A stretch of 64,000 nucleotides of DNA from the NCBI RefSeq assembly GCF_012489685.1, contig NC_080045.1, positions 1,803,001-1,867,000 of the forward strand, in the 5' to 3' direction. This document shows, one piece after another, positions 10,757-23,356 of the stretch. The notes under the pieces are model-generated. The model saw only the letters and a list, made by a program, of their open reading frames with translations, searched no databases and was not told where the DNA came from. Source of the stretch: Lotus japonicus (taxonomy: Eukaryota > Streptophyta > Magnoliopsida > Fabales > Fabaceae). Made by a program: the position numbers and the translations under genes. How positions within the stretch are numbered: position 1 is the first letter of the stretch; the number at the start of each line of letters is the position of its first letter.

Positions 10757-13700
10757 TCACCTCAGCCATTTTCTCTCTGAAAGAAGCAGAAACCCAAGTG
10801 GTAAGTAAGTGATCCAACTCATAAAGCAGGTCTTCTTTTTTTCTTTTCTTTTTTTGTTGCTAAGCCTAGTTTTTCCTCTACAAAAAGTGTGGACATGTGT
10901 GCATGAATGTGAACAAAACAAATGCAAATGCAAGCTAGGTGTGTTTGGTTATCAGTTCGAATCAGGGCAAACAGCCATCCGTGTGCACTTCAACACTGTA
11001 AAAACAAAATTTCCTATGAGTTGGGTTGAAAGTTCATTCATGTTCCAACATTATTTGTACCTTACACTAGTGAATAGAAAATAAGCCCTTCCATATGCAG
11101 AAACTGGGATTTCCAAAGCCTCTGGTTATAAGGTCACAAAGCATTGACCCAAGAAATATCATCCCAGGCTGAGTACATCATTACCCAAATATATACCCGA
11201 CATCAAGTTTATCCAACAGAGATATTTGCAATGTCAAAATTAGTCCTTCAGTGTCACATTTTTGCCATCAAATCAGTCGATAAAATGGCATAAAGGGAAA
11301 ACCATTAATTATTATTGAAGGATCAAGTTCTATATACACCAAAATGAGTATTTACTCCAAAATTAATGTGGAAATGTTTGATACAAGTTTAAAAAACCAC
11401 ACATTATTGTCATATGACCCAGAACAAGCAAGCAATCAAGAGAGGATAATATATTTTTTATAATTTAGAAATTACCATGAAGATTATGTATGCCGTTTCC
11501 CTTTGTACCCTGCTGAGCTTCAGCTGGTGAATGTTGGACGCGGGGAGAACCCTGCTTACCAGTGGCACCAGGTAAGGAATGTCTCTTCTTAACATGAATG
11601 TCTTGCTCATGTACATCTGGACTTGATCTTGGAGAATAATTCGCACTTATCTTGGCCTTAGCAGATTCTGTAGCAAGCATAAAACGAGGAACAGAATTGT
11701 TGTTACTGCTATTATCTCTAGGTTCTTGATCCACGTGATCAGGTTTTACTGAGCCGAGGGAACTGCGCCTCTTTCCGTTCTGCTGATCTTTAGGCAATGG
11801 TTCTCTGCTACCTCTTGAGCCTGAATCATGATTTGCATTTGCAGGAGACTTGTTACCAACAGACAGTTTTCTACGCCGATTGCTTGATCCAGACTTGTCG
11901 GTTTTACTCCCTTTAGACTTCACTGATACCTGACTTGAAGGTGTTTCTTGAGATTCAGAGATGGTCACATGGCTTCCTGGTGAAGCTTTTGGAGACAACT
12001 TGAAATCCTGCAGAACAGTTTCTGTCTGTTGATCTCTTGACAGCTCAGATGAATTTTTTTCAGGCTCAACAGCAGTCTCTTTGGAGTTTCCAACCACCAC
12101 TGTATCAACCATATCACCGCCGGCAGCATAAACTGGTTCTATTTTATTCAAGTCAGAGATAGGTAAGTTTGAAGTTGGAGTGTCACACAGAATATTATCC
12201 TCAACAACATGATCCATCTTGTTTTCAGGACTACCTATCCCTTTGACTAAATCTTTGGCATCATGCTGATTTTCCATAGTTTCAACCTCTAATCTGTCAG
12301 GTGAATCCAGGGTTGAAGTAATAGAGAGTTCAGTCCCACATTCAGAACCACCAACTCCGGAAACACCAGAAGCAGAATTCTTAGTTGAGAAGAACTCTTT
12401 TGATTGATACGCAGAATCTGTGACAACTGAAGAGGTGTCTGCTGGTGATTCAACTGATGCATTTTGATTGGACAAACTGCTTGACTTACCTGAATTTGCC
12501 ATTGAGCTCAGCTCTTCGAATTTTGATTGTGCAGCAATAAATGCAGGATTACTGAATTTCCTTGACCCATGTAAGAGTTTCTTTCCCTCAGGCTCTTGTG
12601 GATCGGAGACAAATGTTTCCATAGATTGTTTGCACTGCTCACCATCAATTTCAGGCTTCAGAGGAGGAGAACTAGGCTCCTGCAAGACACTTGCATCTGA
12701 CTCCTTTTTTTCATTTTGCAAGGAATCAATTTCCGTTGATGTTACTTTCACATCATCTGTAAAAATCTTTTCTGGAGGAGCCTGCTCCAAGTTATCTTTT
12801 ACAAGAGAAGGTACAGAGAGGCTTGTTTGAAAGTTGAAGTCGTTAGCATCATAAGTAGCAGTATTCTCTTCATCCTCATGTGGCAGAGGTGAATCCCCAA
12901 CAGTAGGCTTTGAGTCGGCCAATTGAAGAAATACTTCAGATGGAAGACTGGTTTCCAATTGTTGAGATGTAGGAGTGCTATCTTTGGTTTCAACTGATTG
13001 TTCTGACATACTAATTGGTTTTTTGTTCTCTGCAGAATCTTTTGATGAAACAGTCATCCATCTCTCCAACCATTTCCAAGCCGAATCAGCTTTAGAAGGA
13101 TCACATTTAACATGGATGGGTTTCTTTTTTGGTGTTGATTCCAACAGCTTTAACAAAAAGAAACGGTATATTTAGTACAAATAAATAAATGCCTGACATT
13201 AAATATGCAACATAAATACTATGCTAACTGTACCTGACGAGCGAACCTATTCTTGACAAGCTTTTCTATGGAAGTGTTTGTCACATTTGATTTGGTCACA
13301 TGCTGGTCACGAGCCTAAACCATGGTAAAAATAAACCGGTATCAGTATGTTTATAGCAGGGCTTACAGAGCAGAGTCTTTGACAGCAATACAAATGTGAT
13401 AACTGATCTCCTCAACTTCAATAAAAACATTATTAAAATCCTCAGGCAAAAGTTGAATCTGCAACTATTGCACAAAATAGTATGCAGAGAAGTGATTCAA
13501 GAAACCCAAATATGGAACATTTATTGTGACAGTGTGAATTTCTAGTTTTTTTTTTTTTTAGTTTAATGATGAGAAATGCTGATAATAAGATGAAGTACCG
13601 ATCTTTGTTAATGGTCACTAATTGTCTATCTATCATGTGAAAGCGAAAGAAAAAATTGCAAAACAACCAAAACTGCCTAATTCAGGAAGCATAAAGTTGA

Positions 13701-16435
13701 TATGTGCATTTCTCATCATTAAAAGGGCAGCCTGGTGCATAAAACTCCTGCATACGTAGGGTCCAACCTATCCTTTTAAAACTATGCACATATCAGTTTT
13801 ATGCTTCCCGAATTGGGCAGTTTTGGTTGCTTTGGAATTCTGTCTTCTACATGATAGATAAACATCTCCAATTAATAGTCATTGGCAAAGATCAGTACTT
13901 CATCTTATTATCACATCCTTAAAGCTCATAAGTCTTAATAGGAGGATCATGGACACATTCATGGAACAATTTTTTATAATTCTAAATTTATATTAGATTG
14001 CTCACTACAAAGAGACCCAACGCTAACGAGGAAGACATGATAAAGGATTTCTAGACTTGATTCTAAATACTCATCCACATGAGCTCAGCTCAAGAGGATG
14101 GGTTAAGTGCGGAGTTGATTATATATCTAAAATTCAAGTAGTGGCAAGAATGAAATCAGCAGCTACAAAGCAAAGAAAACATTAAATTGATTGCACCAGT
14201 GAGCAAGGTATTTGTTAATAAATAAATAACAATACCGATTTTGAATCGTTTTTGCCATCCTTGTGATTTAAATGAACATCTGAATGTGACTGTTGAGCAT
14301 GTCGAGCTCGCACGAGAAGTTGCATTTTAACAATAGCTTGAACACATCGCAGTGTTCCTACAGCGTGCCTCCTTTCCAAGTGCCCGCGAAAAGCAGCTTG
14401 CAACTTCACTACATTCTTACTCTTCAGCAGTGCTCTCTGAGCCTGAAAGAAACAAGAAAAAACTATTCATACAAGGGCAATGACTGTTTCCTAACAAGAT
14501 TCTGGACTAGCAAACCTCAAAGGTTGAACATACCAAGAATCCTCTAATGGCAGCTTGGAGAATGATTACAACAGATTCTGGCACACTGACATCCACCTTA
14601 CACTCAGTTTCAGTGACAATTGTTTCAGACAACTCGGACCTTTCAATAGAGGTTAATTGGGGCTTTTCATCGGAGAAATCTGTTGTGTTATTCTTCTCAG
14701 CAACATTAGAGGTTAATTGGGGCTTTTCATCGGAGAAATTTGTTGTGTTATTCTTCTCAGCAACATTAGGTTCCTGTGGTTGAACATTAATACTGGTACA
14801 TTCTGAAGTCTCCTTAGGTTCCAGTGGTTGAAAATTAATACTTTTACATTCTGAAGTCTCTTTATTTGCGGAAGATGGGGTCTCTGTTATCACAGTATTG
14901 CTAAGCACGCGATGCCTTGCAGATCTCTTGCGAAAACTCCAACCACTTTTATCATTAGAATCTTTGATCTGAAATACCATTAAAAAAAATCAATTGTGAA
15001 AACAAACTTGATCCCATACATTTGTTCACATTGGAAACGGTATTAAACTCAGGCTCTTCTTACAGCTATCTAAAATGGATGAATATAAGCATGTTTGCTG
15101 CGAACGTCCCGTTCAAGACAACTCTAAGACACCGGCTCTACACTACGATGACCTAAAAAGCCTAGTAGTGTGCTACACATGCAGGGACCTTCAATCCATT
15201 CGTAGCTACATTTCTTAAGGTGTTTGGTATGAGAATGGAGCGGAAAGTGATTCAATCTCAACAAAATCACATAACTTCTAATGGATCCAAAAACTAAACA
15301 CGAATGATTATTTAACTCCAAACCATTACTAGTTCAGTATATTTATTCCAGTCCAGCTTCTTCACTAATTTTACCATGAAACCGGAAATAAGATAAAATT
15401 ACAGAGTTAATTTCACCGGAAGTGGAGATATCAAAAAACTCATAAAACAGGACAGTTATTTGTTTTTCTTTTAGCCTCGATTTTTCTCTAGAAAACGCAG
15501 ACATGCGTGCAAGCCGTGCATGTACATAAACTAGTGAGAAGCACAAGAGATCAAACCAAGCACAGCTATCTATATGATATCTTAATGGTAGACCTTTGAG
15601 TTCTCGTTAATGAATTCTGTTACAAAGATCAAACTAATAACGATTTTGCCAACTTGTGACATTTCATAATGTCAAAGGAATTACAATAAACCTTTCACTG
15701 ATCTAACAAAACTTACTAGAGTGCAATGTTCAACTATCACTCCAGCAACGCACAAACTTTATCTAACAAAATTACAGTTAAACTCGACAGCATAGATCTC
15801 CACATCTGGCAAATATAGATCCAATAGAATCTTGCATATAATTAAGTTCAAATTCAAAATCATCTAAGCATGAAAAAGGAAAACAGCATAGTCCTAAATT
15901 GAGCAACTGACATCAAAGTCATAACTTCATAAGTTTAAGGAAGTCTTTAATTGATGCTCATGAATTTACTAAAATTGCTAAGCCACAAGAATAATTCACA
16001 AATCACAATAATCAGATAATGGTAATAAACGTGTTTCGGGAAAACAAGCATGATGATCTTCAAAAACAAAGAAACGCCATATTAAAGAGCTTCAACCGCT
16101 CCACAACATCCATTGCTGATCATCAAATCAAGGATCACAACTGAAAAATGAAATCAAAACACTACACTTCATTTGCTTCACACATATGAATAAAACAAAA
16201 TGATCAATTCAATGCAGGAAGAAGCATAAAGAGAACAACCAATTCCTCACATCACGACAAACATCCTCGGATCACACAAAAACAACACACACATCAGAAG
16301 TTCTAGACAGTGTTCTTCTAAACCTCGGAATCACCAATCAGATAACCTCACCTCCGATACTGGTTGGTAATCATTTTTCTCCGCCGCACCACCGCCGCAT
16401 GTGATTAATCTCAAGCAGGAGCTAGATTTCACCAT
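10757..16435 (-). CDS. IQD32-like: IQ-domain protein, IQD31/32-like (calmodulin-binding)
   Basis: Complete spliced gene. Coding exons: 16352-16435 (ATG at 16433-16435), 14534-14968, 14236-14442, 13234-13314, 11476-13147 and 10757-10776 (stop TGA 10757-10759). The total is 2499 nt, 832 residues, with all phases consistent and every intron GT/AG. N-terminus MVKSSSCLRLITCGGG; IQ motifs at the exon 2/3 junction and in exon 3 (LQAAIRGFL, then LQAAFRGHLERR, then VQAIVKMQLLVRARH). A long Ser/Glu-rich disordered middle follows, then a DUF4005-like C-terminal block (PRFMLATESAKAK, SPRSSPD) and the family-typical ending ERKWLR. IQD proteins bind calmodulin and associate with microtubules, plasma membrane or nucleus; this subfamily is large (near 800 residues in Arabidopsis), matching the length here. 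Exon 2 carries a tandem in-frame duplication. The 31-versus-32 assignment is by overall resemblance only. Confidence 0.92.
13581..13912. repeat. Long inverted repeat (fold-back) in an IQD intron
   Basis: Arms 13581-13709 and 13783-13912 are imperfect reverse complements over about 130 bases; for example 'gataataagatgaagtac' opens the left arm and its complement closes the right. The 73-base loop carries a SINE-like segment. It would fold into a long hairpin in the IQD pre-mRNA. It may be a fold-back MITE or the product of an inverted duplication. Confidence 0.8.
13722..13772 (+). repeat. SINE-like fragment (resembles Au SINE head)
   Basis: The loop reads 'agggcagcctggtgcata', then 'ctcctgcatacgtagggtcc'. 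This is the kind of sequence I associate with the 5' part of plant Au SINEs, including the pol III box region. Only about 50 bases are present, so this is a fragment at best and is assigned from memory of the family. Confidence 0.4.
14650..14769 (-). repeat. In-frame 60-bp tandem duplication in IQD exon 2
   Basis: Two adjacent 60-base units with very few differences encode two 20-residue copies (each contains VAEKNN, FSDEKPQLTS). A second, more diverged repeat (KETSEC-SIN-QP) lies just upstream in the protein. The region is acidic and probably disordered, so the length change is likely tolerated. Confidence 0.9.
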
Positions 16436-16450
16436 CTCTCTTCACTCTTC

Positions 16451-16468
16451 ACTCTCTCTCTCTCTCTT
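16451..16468. repeat. (CT)n microsatellite in IQD 5' leader
   Basis: A CT run just upstream of the IQD start codon (GA-rich on the coding strand). CT/GA tracts are common in plant 5'UTRs. Confidence 0.8.
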
Positions 16469-17261
16469 GTGAACAAAACAAAGACCACTCTGCAGTTACC
16501 GTTTATGGGAAAGCATAAAGAAGGTAACTTAAAAACCACGGACCTCAAACCACTCCTTAAATCTAGCTTATTGTTTGCCTTTCAAGTTTCAAGTCCGTGT
16601 ATCGTCATCCAAAATTAAATAAAAAATTAATTTACCTTTTTTTTCGGGGGCCTAACATAAGTACGAGTATTAATAATGTAACCTTATACTTTGCTCGACT
16701 CAAAATGGAAAATTAATCATCCATTACTAGTTGATTGTTGAATGTCGACCCACTCAGTACGACATCAAACTGCGATGTTGAACTGTCGTTTGCGTTTCTT
16801 ATGCTAGTTGAGTGCATTGCATAGCACTCATCATTGTCTTCAATTTGGAGTTTTGGACCATTCCAATGCATTTCTCAGATTGTACTTTTACATACATTGT
16901 TGCTATACTTGCTCCGTAAATGAATCTAAGATACTTAGGTTTATTTGATTTTACAAATAAATGCTACTAGCTAGTAGTACTTTAGTGTATTTACTATAAC
17001 ACCGTGCAAATAGTTGGTTCAATAGATAATGTTTAATTTCTTTAAATAGAATATTGTGTTCAAATTAGTATATGAAAAAACAAGAATCTCACTAGAAGAG
17101 CTACCTCTATAAAGATATTCAAAACTCATAAAAAAATATTCAAAACTATGTTGGTAGAGTAAGTAAAGATATTCAAAACTCTATAAGAATAAAGAGTATA
17201 TTGTCACCTTATCACTATGTTGGTAGAGTACGTATTAAATAAAAACATCAACTTTATCTTG

Positions 17262-17297
<36 letters not shown>

Positions 17298-17355
17298 CTA
17301 AATAAATATGAGTATATTGTGAGCCTAGCTAGCTAGCATATAATAAGTGACTTGA
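16469..17355. other. IQD upstream region, AT-rich; (AT)n at 17267-17294
   Basis: Presumed promoter side of the IQD gene. I could not point to a convincing TATA box at the right distance. An (AT)14 microsatellite lies at 17267-17294. No coding frame was recognised. Confidence 0.4.
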
Positions 17356-17364
17356 TTTATAGGA

Positions 17365-18071
17365 GAAAAATGATTCCTAACCATTATACAGTAGAAACAC
17401 CCTTAAACACCCCTTTTTCCTGCGGATTTTGCATCGGAAAAATTTGAAGGTAAAATTTGTAAGAAAATCCGCAGGAAAGTACTATTTTCGAACGAATTTT
17501 CGCAGGTAATGATTTTGCGGCTTAACCGCCGTGTAAAATTGAAATTCCTAAATTAGGGATTTGGCCAAATAATACACTGAACTAACCACCTAAATACACA
17601 TGACTAACCATAAAGCACATAACCGTGTAAAGTTGAAATTCCTAAATTAGGGATTTGGCCAAATAATACACTGAACTAACCACCTAAATACACATGACTA
17701 ACCATAAAGCACAGAACCGTGTAAAATTGAAATTCCTAAATTAGGGATTTGGCCAAATAATACACTGAACTAACCACCTAAATACGCATGACTAACCATA
17801 AAGCACAGAACCGTGTAAAATTGAAATTCCTAAATTAGGGATTTGGCCAAATAATACATTGAACTAACCACCTAAATACACATGACTAACCATAAAGCAC
17901 AGAACCGTGTAAAGTTGAAATTCCTAAATTAGGGATTTTCAGTTTCAAATCTCGCTCAAGAACAGTATAAAAATTCGAAGCAAAATCCACAGGAAATTTC
18001 GAAGCAAAATCCGCAGGAAAATGGGTATTTAGGGGTGTTCCTATTGTATAGTGGTTCAGGAATCATTACTG
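17365..18071. mobile_element. Mutator-like MITE with 9-bp target-site duplication
   Basis: Flanked by the identical 9-mer TTTATAGGA at 17356-17364 and 18072-18080. The ends form imperfect terminal inverted repeats: left AATGATTCCTAACCATTATAC against reverse-complemented right AATGATTCCTGAACCACTATAC, continuing through 'aacaccc' and 'cctgcggattttgc'. A 9-bp duplication is the hallmark of Mutator-superfamily transposition. The 707-bp element codes for nothing, so it needs a transposase from elsewhere. Confidence 0.85.
17524..17937. repeat. 94-bp minisatellite inside the MULE-MITE (about 4.4 copies)
   Basis: Units start with 'aaccgtgtaaa(a/g)ttgaaattcc' at 17621, 17715, 17809 and 17903 (period exactly 94), with an earlier slightly divergent start at 17524-17530. 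Copies differ by only a few bases, so the expansion is recent. Confidence 0.9.
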
Positions 18072-18080
18072 TTTATAGGA

Positions 18081-18330
18081 TGATCCGCGATTAGAAGTCA
18101 ATGGATTATGAAAGTTGCCAAAAATAGGTAAATGATATGGTAATAATTCAATCATGATAATTGATAAGACTTTGTTATATTTTTATATTATATTATATTA
18201 TATTATTTTAATTCAATCATGACCCAACTAGCTAATAGTAAAGTACATGATAACATACTTTTTAGGAGACGTGAATGAGCTAGGATGCATTGATTGCATT
18301 TTTATAAATAAGCTTTTTAATTATGTAAAA
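18081..18330. other. AT-rich spacer between MITE and Helitron
   Basis: AT-rich, with a (TATAT/ATTAT)n patch at about 18178-18208. No feature seen. Confidence 0.4.
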
Positions 18331-18343
18331 CTAGTACTTTTTA

Positions 18344-18360
18344 CCCGTGCGATGCACGGG
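18344..18360 (-). terminator. Helitron 3' terminal hairpin
   Basis: Perfect 7-bp stem with 3-nt loop (cccgtgc gat gcacggg), nine bases before the terminal CTAG. In Helitrons this hairpin serves as the transposition (rolling-circle) terminator. Confidence 0.8.
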
Positions 18361-19109
18361 GATATTCATTTTTGTTTTGTGTGATTTTTGTAAAATATGT
18401 GTAATTTTTTAAGATGTTTTACACATTAAAAGAACAAATATTATTTTAGATGTAAGAATCATAAAATTGTAAGTTTTTCTAGTACTGAATGTTTGTTTCT
18501 ATTTTTTTGAGTCGCTATTTTTTTTTTCATCTTTTGTCGTTGTTTTTCATAATATTTGATTGATGGTTTTTTATATCCATTGAATAATTTATTACATAAT
18601 TTTTTTAAAACATATTATAGGATGTTGAAGTAACATGTATATGCTAAAAATAGAGATTGGATTAGTTTTTTTGTTTTTTTTTTGCAATTGGAATAATTAC
18701 ATTGAGAATAAAACTGAGAACATATCATTCCCCATTTCTTGTAAAAATATCTTCTTCATATGAAATTGGTTTTTTGCCATACATGTGTTAATTTAACTTT
18801 TTTAAAAACGCAATCATGTTATTTATTTGTGATTTTTACTCCTATTTTTCGAAATGCTACATTTTTTTTCTACATAACAATTTGATAATTTTCTAAGTCA
18901 CTTAACTAAATTTATTATCAATTTTTATTATTGCTTATAATATTATAATTTTTCAATTTATTTGTACTTTTTTTGATATTTTTTTAATTTCAAATAAAAT
19001 GTAGTACAATGTAAATAATACAATTTTAAGCTATAGGAAGTATATATCGTTAAATTCAAAACAAAAATACAAAAATGCTTTCATTTTCATTTTTTCTTTT
19101 TAAATTGAT

Positions 19110-19300
19110 TAGGCTTAAATATGTTTTTGGTCCCTTGAAAATTATAGTCTTTTGGTTTAGGCCCCTCTAAATATTTTGTTTTGGTATACACCCCTAAATG
19201 CAAAATAATACTGAGATTTCAGTCTCTGCCGCCACTTTACATCGTTTAGAGGACCTAAACAAAGAATCATGATTTTAGAGGGACCTAAGTGTGCATTAAA
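19110..19300. repeat. Fold-back MITE-like repeat inside the Helitron
   Basis: Left part ('ggcttaaatatgtttttggt', then 'tttaggcccctctaaat') pairs imperfectly with the right part ('agaggacctaaacaaag', 'gagggacctaagtgtgc') as an inverted repeat. This 'ggcttaaatatgtttttggtccct' family is common in legumes. Boundaries are approximate. Confidence 0.5.
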
Positions 19301-22300
19301 TGATAAGTTTTTCAGTATAATTACTATATATTTATTTTTATTTGGTTATTTTATTTTCAAAAGCTCTTTTGTTTCCCTTTAATTTAGTTTAAGATTACTT
19401 CGAAATATTTTATTTCGAATAGTTAGACTTCCCATTTTTAAAAAGTGGTATTCTTACTTGCCAATGCATTTTAAATGATATCGGTCGACACCGGAGTCAT
19501 CTTGCAAGTTGCAAGTCATTTTAAGTTGTATTGTTTTTATTTTGATAATTTATTGCTTCTCGATCTCTACCTAGACTCAAATTGCGGGTCATAAATTTTT
19601 ATCCTATAGTTCCCTTAGAGATGACATTGTAGAAGCCCCTTAAAAAAAGAAAGATTTAAAATTGAGTATAATGAATATGCACTTAGACCGACATTCAATC
19701 ACATTATGCCACTATGATGAATAACGTCATTCATTTTTAATTTTAATAAAAAGAAAAATATATTTTATGGGGGTGTATTAACGGACCTAATTAGCGAGGA
19801 ATATGAGAGACGGTTGAGAAACCGAGCAACTGCAAAGGAAGCGAAGGGAAAACAATGTGTACTTTTACTGCTAAAAGTTAAATTGTAGTGAATGGAATTG
19901 TTTAATTATTGAACTGCCCTTAGATAAATAGATTACTACACCCTCTGATCACTATTATAAGCAAAAATTAGTTTTTTAGATTCATTAAATAAATGGTGAC
20001 TTGTGCTACATTTTGCCCACATGTTCCAACCACAATGCATATAACCAATGAAAAATCATAATAAAATCTTGAATAGGTATGAGTGCACGGTTGATTTCAT
20101 CAAAATTATATTCAGTACACGTGTATCTCACGCACCAGCAAGATACTATCCCACTGATTTACCAATGTCAAATATATGTATACCAAATGGAAAAGTTAAA
20201 AATCATACAATAAGCAAATGATAATGAAGATTAAACACCACCAAGAAAGCAAACAACCAAAATAAGAGTAAGAATCTGAGGACGGGTGAGCATGGCAGGG
20301 TAAAAGAGTAGGAAAAACAGTGCTTTTAGAGAAGTAAAATAACAAATCAAAGGAAGGGAAGAGAGAACATAGTTGAAACTGTAGAAGGAGAAATAGGAGC
20401 ATACATGAGCAACAAAGAAGTGATGAAAAGGCTAAAAGGGACACCTTCACAAAATGCCAATTCTTCATATACGACATACAGACTCAAAAACTAATGATAT
20501 AGTAGAGTATAAATGAATGAATGTTAGCAAATTACAACTTAAGAACTCAAATAATGTGAAGTAAGGAATATTACAAAAGGAAATGTAGTGTTAAACATCT
20601 AGATTTCCATTGTCTTATATCAGATTTATCGTGCAGTTGGAAACCACTAATTGGCTTTCGACCTTTGGTGGCTTGTTAAATAAGGCCTGGTCAAAGTTTA
20701 ATAATGGCGGGACCAAAATATGCAAGACATACAAATTTAAAATTTAAAGAACTTGAAGGCAACCTCCGAAGAAATATGAAAGCAACATCTCCTGCCATTT
20801 TTTATTAGTGGAATCTGTGGTATCACAATCTGCAACCTTTGTTTTCCAAAATTTGAATCAGCTCATAGTCATTCATAATCTTACATAAGTTCAGTACAAA
20901 CACCCACAGTCACTAATTTATAAGATCCAACAAACCCAATTTCAAAAGCACACAATCATTTTACTCACTAAAGATTTGATTTCATTCTAATAAAAAGTAA
21001 GAAACACACATTTTTCAAAGATAGAACCATAGATGAATTAAAAAAATCTAGCAGCACCAAAGTAAAATGAGAATGAATATCGAACCTGCAAAATGAAGTA
21101 AAATGAGAAAGAAATGAAAATGGAGACAAATTTAACCAATTAAAATCACAACCACACAGTAAAAGTGAAGAGCCTTCTACCCATGTTACCTAAGCTGCCA
21201 CACCAATCCTCAGTCCAATAAGTTGCAAAGTTCAGCCTTCTCCCGGTAATAACATGTGGTGCGCGAATGAATGGAAGATAGTACTGAATGCACGTTTCAA
21301 CCGGTAACATGCCAACAATAACAACACATCGGTGCCCCACCGAGTTCCAAGTTGGATAAGCATTGATAATAGGTCATTGGGAGTTTTCTCAACATAAATT
21401 TTTTATAATGGCTAAAAAGCATTACTACACAGTTCAAAGATGTATTGGCTGCGCTTAGTAATAGAAGGAGTTTATATCAAACATGAAACCATCCTCACAT
21501 GTTTCCGCATCTGACATAGTAGCAGATATCAATGTTGCCGGAAGTGCTCGTGCTCGCATGTCTCATTACTTATGGAAGTGCTAAAGCAACAAAAGTAAGA
21601 AGTAGATACGACATTCTAACATTGCGAAAGGCTTCGGGCAAAAAGAAGAGCTTACTGAGAATAAATGACCCTTGACAGAATGAGTCCTAAAATAATTTGT
21701 ACACTTGATGTTGTTATTGTTTACCTTCAACATATCTCAAGGTCTTCAAAACTTCCATGTGAATTGCATAAGGATTTATTCCTAGCTTGCTTTTATCAAA
21801 CATGGTTCCTTTCCACAATGCACCGAATATCAAACATCATCATTGACTTCCTAGCAGTCACTTACATTTAACCTGCAAGAAAGAACAAACAGAACATTAT
21901 TCTTCAAGCAAGGTTAAAAGTGTACTCAATTTTTTTCTTAATTAAAAGTTGCAACACCTTAAGCCAGAAATGCAGGTGCATCCTTATGAAAGGGATTGCC
22001 ACATTGTCAAGAGACCTTTTATTCAAATCCCTCCCTCGTGCATGAGAATGGCACACAACACCTCAATTAAAAATACTAAATAGACATAAAGCTAATGTGT
22101 AGTAGTTACATAACAAAAAATTATAGCCCTTAAACACACTTAATGTTCCTTAATGCATAATAACTCATGATCATTCATTTTTGTAACTGTGAAACTTTCA
22201 TTTTCTAATTAAAAGTGAATTTACTTCTAACCTTAACTCCTGTTTAAGTGGTTAAATTTAGTAACAAAAACCGAAGCCGCAGTGATTAAATGCGACACAT

Positions 22301-22710
22301 GTGGCCATAACAGCTCCGCTGTGAGACATACACAGCCACCAATGCGGTTACAAATGTACTCAATTCATGCTGTCATACCAGTTGAGAAGGATTTCCTTCT
22401 CAATATGTGATTATTTAAAAAGAAGTAACTTATTGACAAAAAACAAAAAACAGAAATTCCGTCCTCAAATGTGTTCTCATGGGTAGAAGAATCTGAGAGG
22501 GCAGATCTAAAAATGTGAATTTCTGCTGATATGGCACTAAAACTGATCCAAGAAGTCTACTTCATTTCTTCTTATGGCTGAATAAAACCATGCAATCATA
22601 TAATTAATATAAAACTGCATGTTAACTTCAAAAAGGAATGTGTAAAACCATAGAATCAAATACCAATCAATGTAGTAAAAGTTACTTCATGAATGAATTT
22701 AGAAACAAAC

Positions 22711-23356
22711 CTATATAAAAAATCTTCAAGAAAAGGACGGGCTAATGAATCTGAACTTTGATTCGCACTAAACCGAAGAGATGTATGAGCATCTTTGGGC
22801 TCTTCCACCTGTAGCATAATGTAACTCATGATAGAAATCAGGCTAAAAAACACATTAAAACATATAAGGGAACAAAATAAAAAATCAGAGATAACATTTA
22901 CATGCATCAAGTCATGGAGAAGCACATAAAACAGGCTAGGGGGTGCTGACTGGTGCAATCATATTAAATTCACCTCCGTAGAACCTCTTTTTCTTCCTTC
23001 CAGTAAAATCCCAGGTCAACACATTTATTTTCATATCACAGCAATTTTCTTATCTCTCGTGTCAGAAATATTTGGTCCTTCTTTCTGCCTCTGCCTCTGT
23101 CTGGTCACAAAAAATAAAAGAAAATTGTTTCTGCAGGTAAAGGAAAATCCAGTGAACAAAAGTTTAGTGGCATTGATTTTGTTTCGGTGATAATAAATCG
23201 ATAATTGCAGTGTGTACAAAAAAAATTAGGTACCTGAAGAATTCGGTCGGAGGAGAAGCCGCCACCCCCGCCGCAAGATACACCGACCTCTGGTTTCAGA
23301 GACGAAATGGGTGGCACACTGGTCGGCTGAACATTGTCGCCATCAATAAACGTCAA
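22711..23356 (-). pseudogene. Captured gene fragment in Helitron: two spliced exons, product unrecognised
   Basis: Exon A 23234-23356 (41 codons, ATG at 23354-23356, starts MTFIDGDNVQPTS, Gly-rich centre) ends at a GT donor. Exon B 22711-22808 begins after a CAG acceptor in the same phase (VEEPKDAHTSLRF ...) and ends at another GT donor. Phase agreement and clean splice sites argue for part of a former host gene carried by the Helitron. I do not recognise the protein. Further 5' another possible exon start (MKTLRWLNSL, near 23657) may belong to the same capture. Confidence 0.5.

Noticed and set aside
10809..11084. 91-codon plus-strand frame between IQD exons 5 and 6
   Set aside because: Lies in the last IQD intron on the other strand; composition is typical of random AT-rich sequence.
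17267..17294. AT tract as an origin or scaffold-attachment signal
   Set aside because: A simple (AT)14 microsatellite; nothing further supports a function.
20196..20477. Hydrophobic 93-codon frame inside the Helitron
   Set aside because: Very Leu/Phe/Ser-rich from AT-rich purine/pyrimidine tracts; no family pattern and no matching splice context.
21146..21340. 64-codon frame MGHRCVVIVGML... in the Helitron
   Set aside because: Could be another captured exon, but I could not match it to anything or link its phase with the other exons.
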